Source of the DNA: Phycisphaerales bacterium
GTDB taxonomy: Bacteria > Planctomycetota > Phycisphaerae > UBA1845
Direction of reading: 5' to 3'
DNA: 64,000 bases
Assembly (NCBI GenBank): GCA_020639115.1
Contig: JACKHG010000009.1
Location: 62,001 to 126,000 of the forward strand
Shown here: piece after piece, positions 27,849 to 37,670 of the stretch
Position numbering within the stretch: position 1 is the first letter of the stretch
Layout of the letters: each line of letters starts with the position of its first letter
Position numbers and translations under genes: made by a program
The notes under the pieces: model-generated
What the model saw: only the letters and a program-made list of their open reading frames with translations
What the model was told of the DNA's origin: nothing
Database searches by the model: none

Positions 27849-29706
27849 CTACTCGCCCGCCTGCTTCTCCTCGCTATCGTCCGGTGCTTTTCCGCCGAGT
27901 TTCGCACTCGCGTTCTCCGCACGCCCGCGTCGTATCCGTCGCGGGATCTCCCGCCGGCGTCTCTTGACCGGCGGATGCGTCTGTAACCGTGATTACGGTC
28001 TGGCTGCCTGCTCGCCGGATTTTGCGCCGCCGCGACGCTGCTTGACCGGCTGGTTCTCACCTGCTGCCCTTACGCGCTGCTCCGCCGACCATTCCGCACG
28101 CTTCTTGGAGAGGCCGATCTTGCGCTCGCCGGCATCCACGCGGAGGATCTTAACCTGGAGCTTCTGCCCGATCTCGACCTCGTCGTGCGGGTCCTCAATC
28201 TTATGATCGGCCAGTTCGGAGACGTGCAACAGTCCCTCCAGATCATCCTCCAATTCGACAAAGACGCCGAAATTGGTGATTTTCGTAACCGTACCCTCGA
28301 CGATCTGGCCGGGGATGTAGTTTTCGGGCACTGCACGCAGCCACGGGTCCTCGTGCAACTGCTTGAGGCCCAAGGCGATACGCTGCTTGTTCTCCTCGAC
28401 CTTGAGCACGACGCAGTCGATGGAATCGCCCTTCTTGAGCATTCCGAGGGGTGTGAAATCTTCTTGGTCCAGCTCATATCGGACACGTGGAGCAGGCCGT
28501 CAATTCCCTCTTCAATCTCAACGAACGCCCCGTAGTTGGTGAGGTTGCGGACGCGACCCGTGATACGCGTGTTCGGCGGGTACTTCTCCGCCACCTGCAT
28601 CCACGGGTTCACCTCGGTCTGCTTCATGCCGAGGGAGATTTCCTGCTTGTCCTTGTTCACCTCGAGGACCACGACTTCGACGTTGTCGCCGACGTTGATC
28701 AGCTCGGACGGGTGGTTGATGCGGCGCGTCCAGCTCATCTCGCTGATGTGTACCAAACCTTCGACGCCCGGCTCGAGCTTCACGAAGGCGCCGTAGTTCA
28801 TGATGTTGACCACCTCACCGGTGACCTTCGAGTTGATCGGGTAGCGTTCCGCCACGTTCTCCCACGGGCTCGGCTTAAGCTGCTTGAGACCGAGGGCGAT
28901 CTTCTCTTTCTGCATGTCGATGTTGAGGATCTTGACTTCGATCTCCTCGTCGATCTTGACCAGCGCCGACGGGTGATTGATGCGGTCCCAACTCATGTCG
29001 GTGATGTGGAGCAGACCGTCGATACCGCCGAGGTCGACGAACGCACCAAAGTCCGCGATGTTCTTCACGGTACCCTTGCGCGTCTGGCCGACTTCGATCG
29101 TGGCCATCAGCTTTTCCTTCGCAGCGCCGCGCTCCTCTTCGATGAGCTTGCGCCGGCTGATGACGATGTTGCGACGGTCCATGTCGATCTTGAGGATCTT
29201 CGCCTGGATTTCCCGACCGATGTACTCGCCGATGTCGCCCGGACGTATGCACGTCGACCTGGCAGGTGGCACGCCCCGACCCTTGCATGACCTTGCCCTT
29301 GACGACGTCGCCTTCTTCGCTCGTCTCGGTGATCGCGTTCCAGTTGATGATGCGATCGGCTTTGCGCTTCGACAGCTCGATGACACCGCTGTCGGACTCG
29401 ATGTTTTCGAGGAAAACGTCAACCTCGTCGCCGATGTCGATGCTGCTCTTGTCGTCCCATTCGTTGACGGCGATAACGCCTTCGCTCTTCAGGCCGACGT
29501 CAACGACAACGTCGTCACCGGCGCGACCGATGATGCGGCCCTTTGAGGATGGTGCCCGGAACGAGAGATCGCGGCGGAGGTTCGTTTACGACGATCGTGC
29601 TGATCGCCGAGTCCGCCGCGCCGGCGTCGCCGAACAGACGCATCACTTCCTCGTCGATACCACCTTCCACGTCGTCCAGCGTGCTGATGAGATTGTAATC
29701 TACCAT
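27849..29706 (-). CDS. rpsA: Ribosomal protein S1 (frameshifted)
   Basis: The span reads as a single S1 protein with repeated S1 RNA-binding domains: KGTVKNIADFGAFVDLGGID, GEVVNIMNYGAFVKLEPGVE, GRVRNLTNYGAFVEIEEGID and EGTVTKITNFGVFVELEDDL, with LHISEMSW-type strands between them. The start is the ATG at 29706 (MVDYNLISTLDDVEGG). Frameshifts occur near 29540, 29250, 28450 and 28000. After the last one a Lys/Glu-rich tail (APDDSEEKQAGE) ends at 27849. S1 brings mRNA to the 30S subunit and is usually essential, so these breaks are best explained as sequence error. Confidence 0.82.
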
Positions 29707-30197
29707 GTACCGTGCCTTGACCGGTCAGCCTGCACGCACCCCCGCTCTGCGACGCCCGCCGGCTTGGGCCGCGTTCGAGTTCACCTCAGGGTCAGCCGCG
29801 TACCGAGTCTGCTGCCCAAGGTGGAACCCGGGAATGTACCACATCACGCAGACCTTGGCCACACCGCCACCCGCCGCCCCACGACCCGGAATACACCACG
29901 AGAACTGCGGGCCACATCCGCGTTCATCAGAACCCCTCACGCAAGTGAGGCCGGAGATCTGATGCCCTTGGCTCCCGGACCGCGCTCCGGGCTGATGTCC
30001 CCAGCCGATCCTGACTTGAGCATCCCGCCCGAATGGCCCTCCTGCCGGCACGGCTGGACCTGCTTGCCTCGCTGCAGCAGCCATGGCAGCATGTCCGCTG
30101 TCGTCCGGACCGGCTGGTTTCGCGTCATCCTGGGCGGAGGAGCCCGCCGCCTGAGCCGCGGCATCCGCACCATGACCGAGTGCTCTGGAGCCACCCT
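29707..30197. other. Divergent intergenic region between rpsA and the lipoprotein operon
   Basis: No gene is supported in these 491 bases. A perfect GNRA-capped hairpin occurs at 29935-29950 (CCTCAC-GCAA-GTGAGG). A second stem, CCCGGA with TCCGGG, lies about 25 bases further on. Promoters for both flanking transcription units should be here but none is strong enough to name. Confidence 0.4.
29935..29950. other. GNRA-tetraloop hairpin
   Basis: CCTCAC (29935-29940), loop GCAA, GTGAGG (29945-29950): a 6-base-pair perfect stem with a GNRA tetraloop, followed by a second possible stem. Such stable structure in an intergenic region hints at a structured leader or small RNA; nothing known was matched. 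Confidence 0.35.
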
Positions 30198-31289
30198 ATG
30201 CAACGCCCGCTGCTCATCCTCATGACCGCAATCGCCGCGACCCTCGCCCTGACCGGCTGCCTGCGGCGCATCGAAATCGTCGAGATCGCCCAGGACGGGT
30301 CCGTCAAGCTGACCACCCAGATCGAAGGCGACGCCGATGACGTGCGCAACGGCTCAGCCATGCCGTCTGCCGCCAACGGCTGGAACGTCGACGAGCACCA
30401 GGAGAAGGAGGGCGACAAGGACAAGCTCGTGCTGCTCGCGCGGCAGTCGTTCCCGCCCGGAACCATCCTGCCCGACAGCTACGCCGCGCCGGGCAGCCCG
30501 ACATACCCGCTCGACCTGCATTTCGCCACGACGCTGCGGATCGAAAAGCGCGCCGAAGGCACCTACTACCACTTCACGCGGCGCTACGCCCCGCGGCGCC
30601 GGGCCCAGTTCGACTACTACCAGGAAAAACTGATCAAGAGCGGCGAGGTCCGCGAGCTGGCCGAGAAAAATCCCAAGGACCTGACCGACGACGAACGCGC
30701 CAAGCTGGCGGAGCGGCTCATCCGGGTCGACCTGCTGCGGACCGAACAGTTCCTTGGCGCCGCCGCGGAGCATAACCCGCTGCCGCAGGTCGCGCTGCTC
30801 AAGGCCCAACTCGCGATCGAGCCGCTCTTCGCCGACTCGACCGTCAAGGAGGAGACGATCAACCTGCTGCGCGGCAATCCCGACGGCGACGGGCTCGCGA
30901 AGCTCGAAAACCGCCTGAAGGCGGACGTACGCAAAACGGTCAAGCGCGTTCTGGCTGATGCCCAGGTCGACAACGACGAAGCGACCGCCTACCTGCAGGC
31001 GTACGACGATGTCCGCACCGCGTACCAGCTCAGCGAAGACCTCGGCGACGACTACTGGGCCGTCGCGGTGCGGATGCCCGGGCGGATCATCGCCCACAAC
31101 TGCTTCGACGAGGACTCCACGCCGGCGGACACCGAGAAAGACGACGAGGATTTCGTCAAGGCCATGCTCGCCGGCGACGACTTTCCCCGCGGCCCGGACC
31201 GCGTGGGCTGGAGTTTCGACGGCACCGCGCTGTACGATCGCGAAGTGGTGCTGATGGCGACCTCCTTTGTGCCGGCTGAACCGCAGTGA
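30198..31289 (+). CDS. Lipoprotein of unknown function
   Basis: A 363-residue protein starting MQRPLLILMTAIAATLALTGC, with a canonical lipobox LTGC (Cys21) for lipidation. The mature part is hydrophilic and helix-rich (RVDLLRTEQFLGAAAEHNPL, LKADVRKTVKRVLADAQVDN), with Lys/Asp-rich stretches and no recognised domain. The ATG at 30198 has a GGAG ribosome binding site. The stop codon overlaps the GTG of an ECF sigma gene (GTGA), so the protein is probably made with the sigma/anti-sigma pair and may act in the same envelope response. This link is inference from gene order. Confidence 0.7.
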   Translation: MQRPLLILMTAIAATLALTGCLRRIEIVEIAQDGSVKLTTQIEGDADDVRNGSAMPSAANGWNVDEHQEKEGDKDKLVLLARQSFPPGTILPDSYAAPGSPTYPLDLHFATTLRIEKRAEGTYYHFTRRYAPRRRAQFDYYQEKLIKSGEVRELAEKNPKDLTDDERAKLAERLIRVDLLRTEQFLGAAAEHNPLPQVALLKAQLAIEPLFADSTVKEETINLLRGNPDGDGLAKLENRLKADVRKTVKRVLADAQVDNDEATAYLQAYDDVRTAYQLSEDLGDDYWAVAVRMPGRIIAHNCFDEDSTPADTEKDDEDFVKAMLAGDDFPRGPDRVGWSFDGTALYDREVVLMATSFVPAEPQ

Positions 31290-31759
31290 TCACGGATACG
31301 GCGGCGCGAACACAGATCTACGGCTGGGCGCTGCGTCTGTTGCGCAACCATCACGACGCGCTGGACGCCACGCAGGAGGTGATCCTGCGCGTGCTGCGGC
31401 AACCGGCCCGCGACGTGCGCAACCCAGCCGCGTGGCTGCGCCGCGTGACCGTCAACCACTGCCTCGACGTGATCCGGGCGCGGCGCCCGGAGGCGTGCCC
31501 CGCACCCGAGCCGGTCGAAACCGCCGGCCCGCTGCAGCACGCCGCCCGCATCGAACTGCAGGCAGCCGTGATCACCGGGCTGGCGACCCTCAGCGAGCAG
31601 CAACGCGCCGTGCTCGTGGCCAAGGTCTACGACCAGGAGACGTTCGCGGCCATCGCCGACGACATGGAATTGGCGATCCCCACCGTGAAGACGCATTACG
31701 TGCGGGCGCTGCGGGCCATGCGCCGCAGCCTGCATCCGCACGCGGAGCTTGACCCATGA
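31286..31759 (+). CDS. ECF-type RNA polymerase sigma factor
   Basis: A 157-residue sigma factor with only regions 2 and 4. Region 2 includes HHDALDATQEVILRVLRQ and AWLRRVTVNHCLDVIRAR; region 4 is LSEQQRAVLVAKVYDQETF, then DDMELAIPTVKTHYVRALRA, a helix-turn-helix for -35 recognition. The GTG start at 31286 overlaps the lipoprotein stop, and its own stop overlaps the anti-sigma start (ATGA at 31756). This is the standard organisation of an ECF sigma controlled by a membrane anti-sigma factor; the inducing signal is unknown. Confidence 0.9.
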   Translation: MITDTAARTQIYGWALRLLRNHHDALDATQEVILRVLRQPARDVRNPAAWLRRVTVNHCLDVIRARRPEACPAPEPVETAGPLQHAARIELQAAVITGLATLSEQQRAVLVAKVYDQETFAAIADDMELAIPTVKTHYVRALRAMRRSLHPHAELDP

Positions 31760-32223
31760 ACCGTGAAGAATTCGAAGATTTGCTGGCGGACTACCTCGGC
31801 GGAGAACTCGCAACCGACGACCATGCCCGCTTCGACGCCTACCTGGCAGCCCATCCCGAAGCGCAGCAGGACGTGGACGAGCTGCGCGCAACGCTCAACG
31901 AACTGGGCAGCCTGCAATCCGTCGCACTGCCCGTCGTGCTGCCCGCGGACTACGCGCGCAGCTCGGGACCCGCGTCCACTTCCGCCTCCGGGCGCTACTT
32001 CCGCGGCGTCTTGAAGGTCGCGGCGCTGGTCGCGTTCGGCGTGATCATCGGCCGCGCCACCGCACCCGCCACGCCGCCTCCGCCCGTCTCTCCGCATGTG
32101 CCGGCTACGGTCGCTTCGGTCGCGCCGGTGCATCCCGGGTGGATCGAACTCGCGCGGCATCTCGACGCGCAGGACGCACCACTCGCGGCGCAGTTGCGCG
32201 GACTCGCCAACCTGCCGCACTGA
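31756..32223 (+). CDS. Putative membrane anti-sigma factor
   Basis: A 155-residue protein with an N-terminal helical domain (MNREEFEDLLADYLGGELAT) of the anti-sigma type, one transmembrane segment (VLKVAALVAFGVIIGRATA, about residues 85-103) and a short Pro-rich extracytoplasmic tail. It lacks the HxxxCxxC zinc motif, so it would be a zinc-free anti-sigma domain. Four-base overlap with the ECF sigma gene supports the assignment. It would hold the sigma factor at the membrane until an envelope signal releases it. Confidence 0.78.
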   Translation: MNREEFEDLLADYLGGELATDDHARFDAYLAAHPEAQQDVDELRATLNELGSLQSVALPVVLPADYARSSGPASTSASGRYFRGVLKVAALVAFGVIIGRATAPATPPPPVSPHVPATVASVAPVHPGWIELARHLDAQDAPLAAQLRGLANLPH

Positions 32224-32356
32224 TCCTGCGCGCGCCGCGCCACGCGCTCACCCATCGGACAAGAAACGACACACGCAGCGACCACCGCGCGCCGATAGTG
32301 GTGTCTGTCGCCATACCGAATGCGCGTACCTTGCCCGACATACAGGAGGATTTGCC

Positions 32357-33094
32357 GTGCGCCGACGCTCTGCCTTCACCCTCGTCGAACTGCTCGTCGT
32401 CATCTCGATCATCGCCCTGCTCGTCGCGATCCTGCTGCCCTCGCTGCGCCGAGCCCGCAACCAGGCCAAGCAGGTGACCTGCGGTACGCATCTGCACCAG
32501 ATCAGTCTGGCGTTTGACATGTACGCGGAGGGGGCGAACGACTGGTTGCCCGCGTGGTCCGGCCGGCACCGTTGGGGTTTCTACGGTACGGACGACGACG
32601 GCCAGCTCGGCGACGATGAAGGCCCGGCGTGGAGCGAGCGACTGCGCGACGAGGGTTCGCTGCCCGGCATCGACATCTACCGCTGCCCGGCGTTCCCCTA
32701 CGAGGTGAAGGTCACTTACTTCGAGTCGGCATACTCGAACTGGATCCGCGCCGAAGAGCGCTCGGTGCGCCGCGGGCTCATCGCCCATCCCGGCGAATAC
32801 ATCACCGCCGGCGACTGCACCAATCCGTACTTCTACGCAGCGCCGTTCGGGACCGCCCCCACCACCCTCGACTACAACGACTCCGACATGGACGACGCCA
32901 CCTACCGCGGCCTCGATTGGGATCACCCCATCCACGACCGCCTCAACAACGCCCTCTTCGCCGACAGCCACGTCGCGGCCTTCGCGAAGTTCGTCCCCGG
33001 CGAAATGACCCACGACATCAAGCGCCGCGGCGTGGACTGGGGCGAACTCGACCCGGACGATCCCGACGCCGAGCCGGATCCCGACGCGCCGTAG
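32357..33094 (+). CDS. Prepilin-like protein (AFTLVELLVVISIIALL)
   Basis: A 245-residue pseudopilin. A five-residue basic leader VRRRS precedes AFTLVELLVVISIIALLVAI with the conserved glutamate, then the RRARNQAKQVTCGTHLHQIS helix and a globular domain. The C-terminal part carries NNALFADSHVAAF, typical of planctomycete prepilin-type proteins with a DUF1559-like ending, and an acidic DPDDPDAEPDPDAP tail. The GTG at 32357 has a perfect AGGAGG ribosome binding site seven bases upstream. It follows the anti-sigma gene after 133 bases and may be a target or member of that unit. Confidence 0.82.
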   Translation: MRRRSAFTLVELLVVISIIALLVAILLPSLRRARNQAKQVTCGTHLHQISLAFDMYAEGANDWLPAWSGRHRWGFYGTDDDGQLGDDEGPAWSERLRDEGSLPGIDIYRCPAFPYEVKVTYFESAYSNWIRAEERSVRRGLIAHPGEYITAGDCTNPYFYAAPFGTAPTTLDYNDSDMDDATYRGLDWDHPIHDRLNNALFADSHVAAFAKFVPGEMTHDIKRRGVDWGELDPDDPDAEPDPDAP

Positions 33095-33110
33095 TAGCTG
33101 CTGCCCGTAC

Positions 33111-34232
33111 CTACGTCGACCGCGGCGCCGGAGCGTCCGAACGCTTCGCCGCGGGAACCAACGGCGGCAACGGCGGACGCCGGTCGAGCGGCGGCGGAAC
33201 CGGCTCACCCGCGAGCTGCACCGCGAGGTCCAGCGCAGCCGCCATGCTGCCCGGGTTCGCGAGGTTGCGGCCGCAGATGTCGAACGCGGTGCCGTGATCG
33301 ACGCTCGTGCGAATTACCGGCAGCCCGAGCGTGACGTTCACGCTCGAGTCGAAGTGCAGCAGCTTGACGGGGATTAGCCCCTGGTCGTGGTACATCGCGA
33401 CCACGCCGTCGAAATGGCCCTGGGCGGCCTTGACGAAGAGCGTATCGGCGGGGAACGGCCCCTCGACGTGGATGCCCACCTCGCCGGCCATCACCATGGC
33501 GGGCTCGATGATGCGGGCTTCCTCATCGCCGAACCGCCCCTCCTCGCCCGCGTGCGGATTCAGCCCGCACACCGCGATCCGCGGCGATTCGATCTTCCAA
33601 TAGCGCCGCAGCCAGTCGTCGAGCAGGTCGATCGGCTGAAAGACCCGCCCGATCGTGAACGAGTTGCGCAGCTCGAACAGCCCCACGTGCGTGCTGGCCA
33701 GGGCCACCCGCAGCCGCCCGCCGGAGAACGCCATGGTCACGCGACGCGCGTTGTACGCGTCCGCCAGATACTCGGTGTGCCCCGGAGCCTTGATGCCCGC
33801 CAGCTTCCAACTGATCTTGTGAATCGGCCCGGTGACGATCGCGTCGACCCGCTTCGCCTTGTTCGCGGCGATCGCCTCGTCGAGGAAGCGGACCGAGGCC
33901 GCCCCGCCTTCGGGCGTCGCCTCGCGACAGCTCGGGCTGGGCGCGGCGAGATCGTCAAAGTCCGCCACGACCACGCCGGAGCGCACGTTCTCGACGTCCT
34001 CGTGCGGCAGGCGGAACCAGTACGGGTTGATCTCCGCCTGGTCAGCCGCGTACGCGAGCATCTCGTGCAGGCCGTAGATGACGTAGCGGGCCCGGCTGCG
34101 CCGCGCCGGGTCAGCCAGCGCCTTGACGATGACCTCGGCGCCGATGCCCGCCGGGTCACCCATGGTAATCCCAATGAGCGGCCGGTTCGTTCCGTTGCTC
34201 GCGGCGGCGGGATGGCGGGGCGAAGTGCTCAC
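33111..34232 (-). CDS. pdxA: 4-hydroxythreonine-4-phosphate dehydrogenase (PdxA)
   Basis: A 373-residue PdxA family protein. Landmarks are IGITMGDPAGIGAEVIVKAL, TGPIHKISWKLAGI, PGHTEYLAD, GLNPHAGEEGRFGDEE, MYHDQGLIPVK and RTSVDHGTAFDICG, including the metal-binding histidines and the substrate aspartates. The enzyme oxidises 4-phosphohydroxy-threonine in the DXP-dependent pyridoxal phosphate pathway. It is about 40 residues longer than usual at the ends, with a Pro-rich C-terminal tail. The GTG at 34232 overlaps the ribE stop (GTGA), so the two vitamin genes are coupled. PdxA2-type enzymes are an alternative. Confidence 0.93.
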   Translation of the reverse strand: MSTSPRHPAAASNGTNRPLIGITMGDPAGIGAEVIVKALADPARRSRARYVIYGLHEMLAYAADQAEINPYWFRLPHEDVENVRSGVVVADFDDLAAPSPSCREATPEGGAASVRFLDEAIAANKAKRVDAIVTGPIHKISWKLAGIKAPGHTEYLADAYNARRVTMAFSGGRLRVALASTHVGLFELRNSFTIGRVFQPIDLLDDWLRRYWKIESPRIAVCGLNPHAGEEGRFGDEEARIIEPAMVMAGEVGIHVEGPFPADTLFVKAAQGHFDGVVAMYHDQGLIPVKLLHFDSSVNVTLGLPVIRTSVDHGTAFDICGRNLANPGSMAAALDLAVQLAGEPVPPPLDRRPPLPPLVPAAKRSDAPAPRST

Positions 34233-34870
34233 AGGTAGCCGTGCTCGCGAAGGGAGTCGAGGGTGAGCCCGCCGGCGGACTGCATGTGCCGCAGGTGGTG
34301 CACGACCGTGCGGGCGACGATGTCGCTCTCGAGGTTGACGCGATCGCCCACCTTGCGGTCGGCGAGGTTCGTGCGCTCGAGCGTCGTGGGAATGATCGCG
34401 ACGGAGAACTGGTCGCCCTCGACAGCCGCGATCGTCAGCGAAATCCCGTCGATCGCCACCGAGCCCTTGGGCACGACGTACGGACGCACCGTGTCGTCGC
34501 CCCGGATCCACAACACCCACTCACGCGGCGTGTCGATCCGCCGCGTCACCTCGCCGACGCCGTCCACGTGCCCCTGAACGAAATGGCCGTCCAGCCGGCT
34601 CGTCGGCGTCAGCGATCGTTCGAGGTTCACGCGGTCGCCCGGCCGCAGCCGGCCGAGGTTCGTACGCTCCAGCGTCTCGGTGATGACGTCGAAATTCACC
34701 TCGCCAGCCGCAACGCCCGTCACCGTGAGGCACACGCCGTTGACCGCGATGCTCGCGCCGTGCACGGCGTCGCCCGCCACCACCCCGGCGTCCACGCACA
34801 GCTTCCGCCCCCCCGCCACAGGTGCGGTGCGAACGATACGCCCAGTGGTTTCAATAATGCCGGTAAACAT
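34229..34870 (-). CDS. ribE: Riboflavin synthase alpha chain
   Basis: A 213-residue riboflavin synthase made of two similar lumazine-binding halves. It begins MFTGIIETTGRI; each half has a VNGVCLTVT or IDGISLTIA segment and an ETLERTNL/PTTLERTNL segment, and GHFVQGHVDGVG lies between. It catalyses dismutation of two 6,7-dimethyl-8-ribityllumazine molecules to riboflavin. It is transcribed before pdxA with a four-base overlap. No FMN riboswitch consensus was seen in the 150 bases upstream. Confidence 0.95.
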   Translation of the reverse strand: MFTGIIETTGRIVRTAPVAGGRKLCVDAGVVAGDAVHGASIAVNGVCLTVTGVAAGEVNFDVITETLERTNLGRLRPGDRVNLERSLTPTSRLDGHFVQGHVDGVGEVTRRIDTPREWVLWIRGDDTVRPYVVPKGSVAIDGISLTIAAVEGDQFSVAIIPTTLERTNLADRKVGDRVNLESDIVARTVVHHLRHMQSAGGLTLDSLREHGYL

Positions 34871-35022
34871 GCCGAGCCTCGCCACAAGCGAACCGAAGGA
34901 TGCTACGCCGCTGACGGCGCGAGTCAACAGCCGGACGCTGGGACGCAATGTACAGGGCACTTGCCGGCGCTTGCAGTGAACGAGCGCCCAAAGGAATAGC
35001 GCCAGGGATATCGAGGCATAGT

Positions 35023-35046
35023 AAAAGGCGCCCTTCCTGCGGCGCC
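35023..35046 (-). terminator. Intrinsic terminator of the type III restriction operon
   Basis: On the minus strand GGCGCC (35046-35041), loop GCAGGAAG, GGCGCC (35032-35027) is followed by TTTT (35026-35023). It lies 36 bases after the res stop codon, in the right orientation to end the mod-res transcript before ribE. Confidence 0.55.
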
Positions 35047-35081
35047 CCCTTGCTGGCCTTAGCCACTCGCCACTGCCAGCG

Positions 35082-37670
35082 CTACCCGGCGACCAGTAAC
35101 TCAGTGAGTGTGTCTTTCCAGTCGCGTCCGTGATCGTCGGCTTGGTCGAGAATTTGGAAGCGGAACTGGTGGTCCTTGAAGTCCTCACCGAGTTGCTGCC
35201 ACGTCACTTGTCGGCCGACCTTGTCGAAGATCTCTGCGACGCTGCGCTTGTAGTTGGTGTCGGGGTTGTTTTCGAGATGGGCGCCCTTCGTCTCCAGAAC
35301 GATGACGCGGTGACGCGGCCGGCGCTTGGCCTGGTCCTGATCCTGGACGACAAAGTCCGGGCGAATGCGATGGCGGCGATAGCCCTGTATGGCGAACTGA
35401 TCCTCGCCGACGATGTTCCGGTACCACCACAACACATTTTCGTCACGGTCAAGGAAGAGGGCTACTGCTCGCTCGTACTCGTTGTGCGCCTCGTCCTCGA
35501 CATAGTCAAAAAGCGATTTCGCAATCTGCTCGCCGTCATCGTGGACCATCCGCTTGGTCGCCTTGATCGAAATCGTGTCAGGAATGGGGAATCGGCACTG
35601 GGCGCACTCCAGATAGAACTTGAGCCGGCCTTGATCGTGCAGCTTGTTGAAAGCTGCGTGCGTCTGCTTGTCGAGTTGCTCGTCGATGAACCTCACTACC
35701 CGGTCGCGCAGCTCCGTCTTGATCAGCGCCAGACGCCCGTCGACCGTGTGCTCGAGCTCGGCGGCGTGGATGCGCCCGAAAATGTGATGAACGATACGGC
35801 GCAGTTGTTTGAAGCTCAGGTGATCGTAGGGCAGACTCGCGATGAGCCAATTGAGCACCCGGGTATCGTCCTCCCACTGGTCGATTTCGACCTCCCGATC
35901 GCGCTCCAGCTCGGTCTGGCCGAGTGTCCAACGGTAGTAGCGATCATTGGCCTTGGCGGATACTTCGGCCAGATGCCACTTCTCACTGGAAATCTCGCCG
36001 TACTCGAACGCATCGACATCGACGCGCGCGAGCAGGTGGCTGAAGTAGTCCAGCGGCTCGTAGTTCTTGCCATCCTTGACGCAGAAATGCGGCAGATAGA
36101 TCTTGCCGTCGAACTGCCGGTACATGCTGGCAAACTGGTCGCGGATGCGCACTTCACGTGGCTTGGGAACGTTCTTCTCGTCGGTGACGTCGACGATCAG
36201 ACCGATCGCGTCGCGTTCGTAGCCCTCATCCTCAAGAGCCTTCTTCACGTCGTGTGTGATCTCCGCGGCACGCTTGTGCAGGCAGTATACGTAACTCTCG
36301 TTCAGCGCACTGAAAGACGTCTTTTCCTGATACGGCTGGCGGAGGATGCGGCCGACCAGTTGCGTCATCGCCTGACCGCTTCCGGTGTTGTTCAACGAAG
36401 CGAGGATGTAGGCAAACGGACAGTCCCAGCCCTCCTGCAGGGCGCTCTTCGTGATGATCCACTCGATCGGACATTCGGGATCGTCCAGGTTGACGCCCTC
36501 GACGTTCAACTCGTCCTTCGCCGACGTCTTGATGGCGATGGCGGTAGCGGACACGTCCAGCCGCTGCATGAGGTAGTCTTTCACGTCGTCGGCGTGGATC
36601 GCCAGCTTGCCTCGAATCTTCTGGCCGCGCTGGTCCTTACCCGTGCGCTCAACCTGGACGAGCACGATGGGGCGGATCCAGCGTTGCTCCGGTGACGTTG
36701 CGGCGTATTCCTCAGCCTTGCGGGCGAGGGCAACGCGTTTGTCCCGGGCCATGGTCAACGTTGATTCCCACGAGCGCTCCTGGGAGGTGGCGATGTTCAG
36801 CGGAAGCTTGATCATCTCCTCACGGCGAAGTTCTTCGCTGACCTGTAGAGGAGGCTCGGGCGGTGATAGCCTGGCGCCGCGGACTTTGGGGTCGCCGACA
36901 ATTTGACGAGACTGCGGCGTTGAACTCCCGCGTGATGGTCTGGCGGGCGTTGGCTGGTGGCCTTGCGCTCCTTCGTCGAGGATGACCGGCATGGCAGATG
37001 CGGCACGTGAGGTTGCCGAGGACGGCCGCGAGGTGGCGTCCGCGTTTGGGGTCATCCTCGATCATGTCGAGGTTGGGGAACTGCTCCTGAGTTTCCGATG
37101 GGCTTCGGCGTCGCCTTTGGGCGGAAAGTGTTGACGATGTTGCCGGAGTCGCGAAAGAACTTTGAGCTGCTCCCTGTTTCGCGATTCGCTCGCAAGCTGA
37201 CGAGCAAGATGTTGAGGTTATCGCGGAGCCGGCTGGTCGTGAGTCGGGCGATATCGGCTTTCTCCCAGACCTGATACGGCACACCGCGTGTTCGAGCATG
37301 ATGCGGTACTCAGTCGTTGCGATCGCTGGAGACGGCGGAGCGTGTCGGCGGTAGATCTGGCTGGACGGGTACCACCCAGGACCAGCTCTGCGCTGTTGCG
37401 TGTTCGCGCAGCAGCGTGCGGTAGATGGAACTGAGTGACTGGTGCGGGCGCGACAACGGTCTGCCGCCGGTGGGCACTTTGATGGTGAAGTTCGTAGTCC
37501 TCGCCGATCCCATTGCCCGTCGTGCGTAGGTACTGCTGCGGACGGCCCGCCAGGCATCCAGGCGGCGTGGCGACGTTGCCGGTGGTCGCGCTCGCGGACC
37601 ACGGCTTCGAGGTAGCGTTCAACCTCATGATGACGCGCGTTGTTGGTATTCCTGGAGCGCTGCGGGTCAC
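35082..37670 (-). CDS. res: Type III restriction enzyme, Res subunit (frameshifted N-terminal third)
   Basis: About 860 codons. The C-terminal two-thirds is intact: EWIITKSALQEGWDCPFAYI and QAMTQLVGRILRQPY are superfamily 2 helicase motifs V and VI, and the C-terminal nuclease core is RPDFVVQDQDQ with VIVLETKGAHLENN, a PD-ExK site. Upstream of about 36850 the frame breaks often, but FTIKVPTGG (Walker A, last residues garbled), IDLIYRT-like and ALLEQFPNLDMIEDD segments remain. The GTG at 37670 overlaps the mod stop (GTGA). Res cleaves DNA after ATP-dependent translocation, with Mod providing recognition. Whether the protein is functional depends on the frameshifts being real. Confidence 0.82.

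Noticed and set aside
34871..35022. FMN riboswitch upstream of ribE
   Set aside because: The conserved FMN aptamer sequences were looked for and not found; only ordinary spacer sequence is present.
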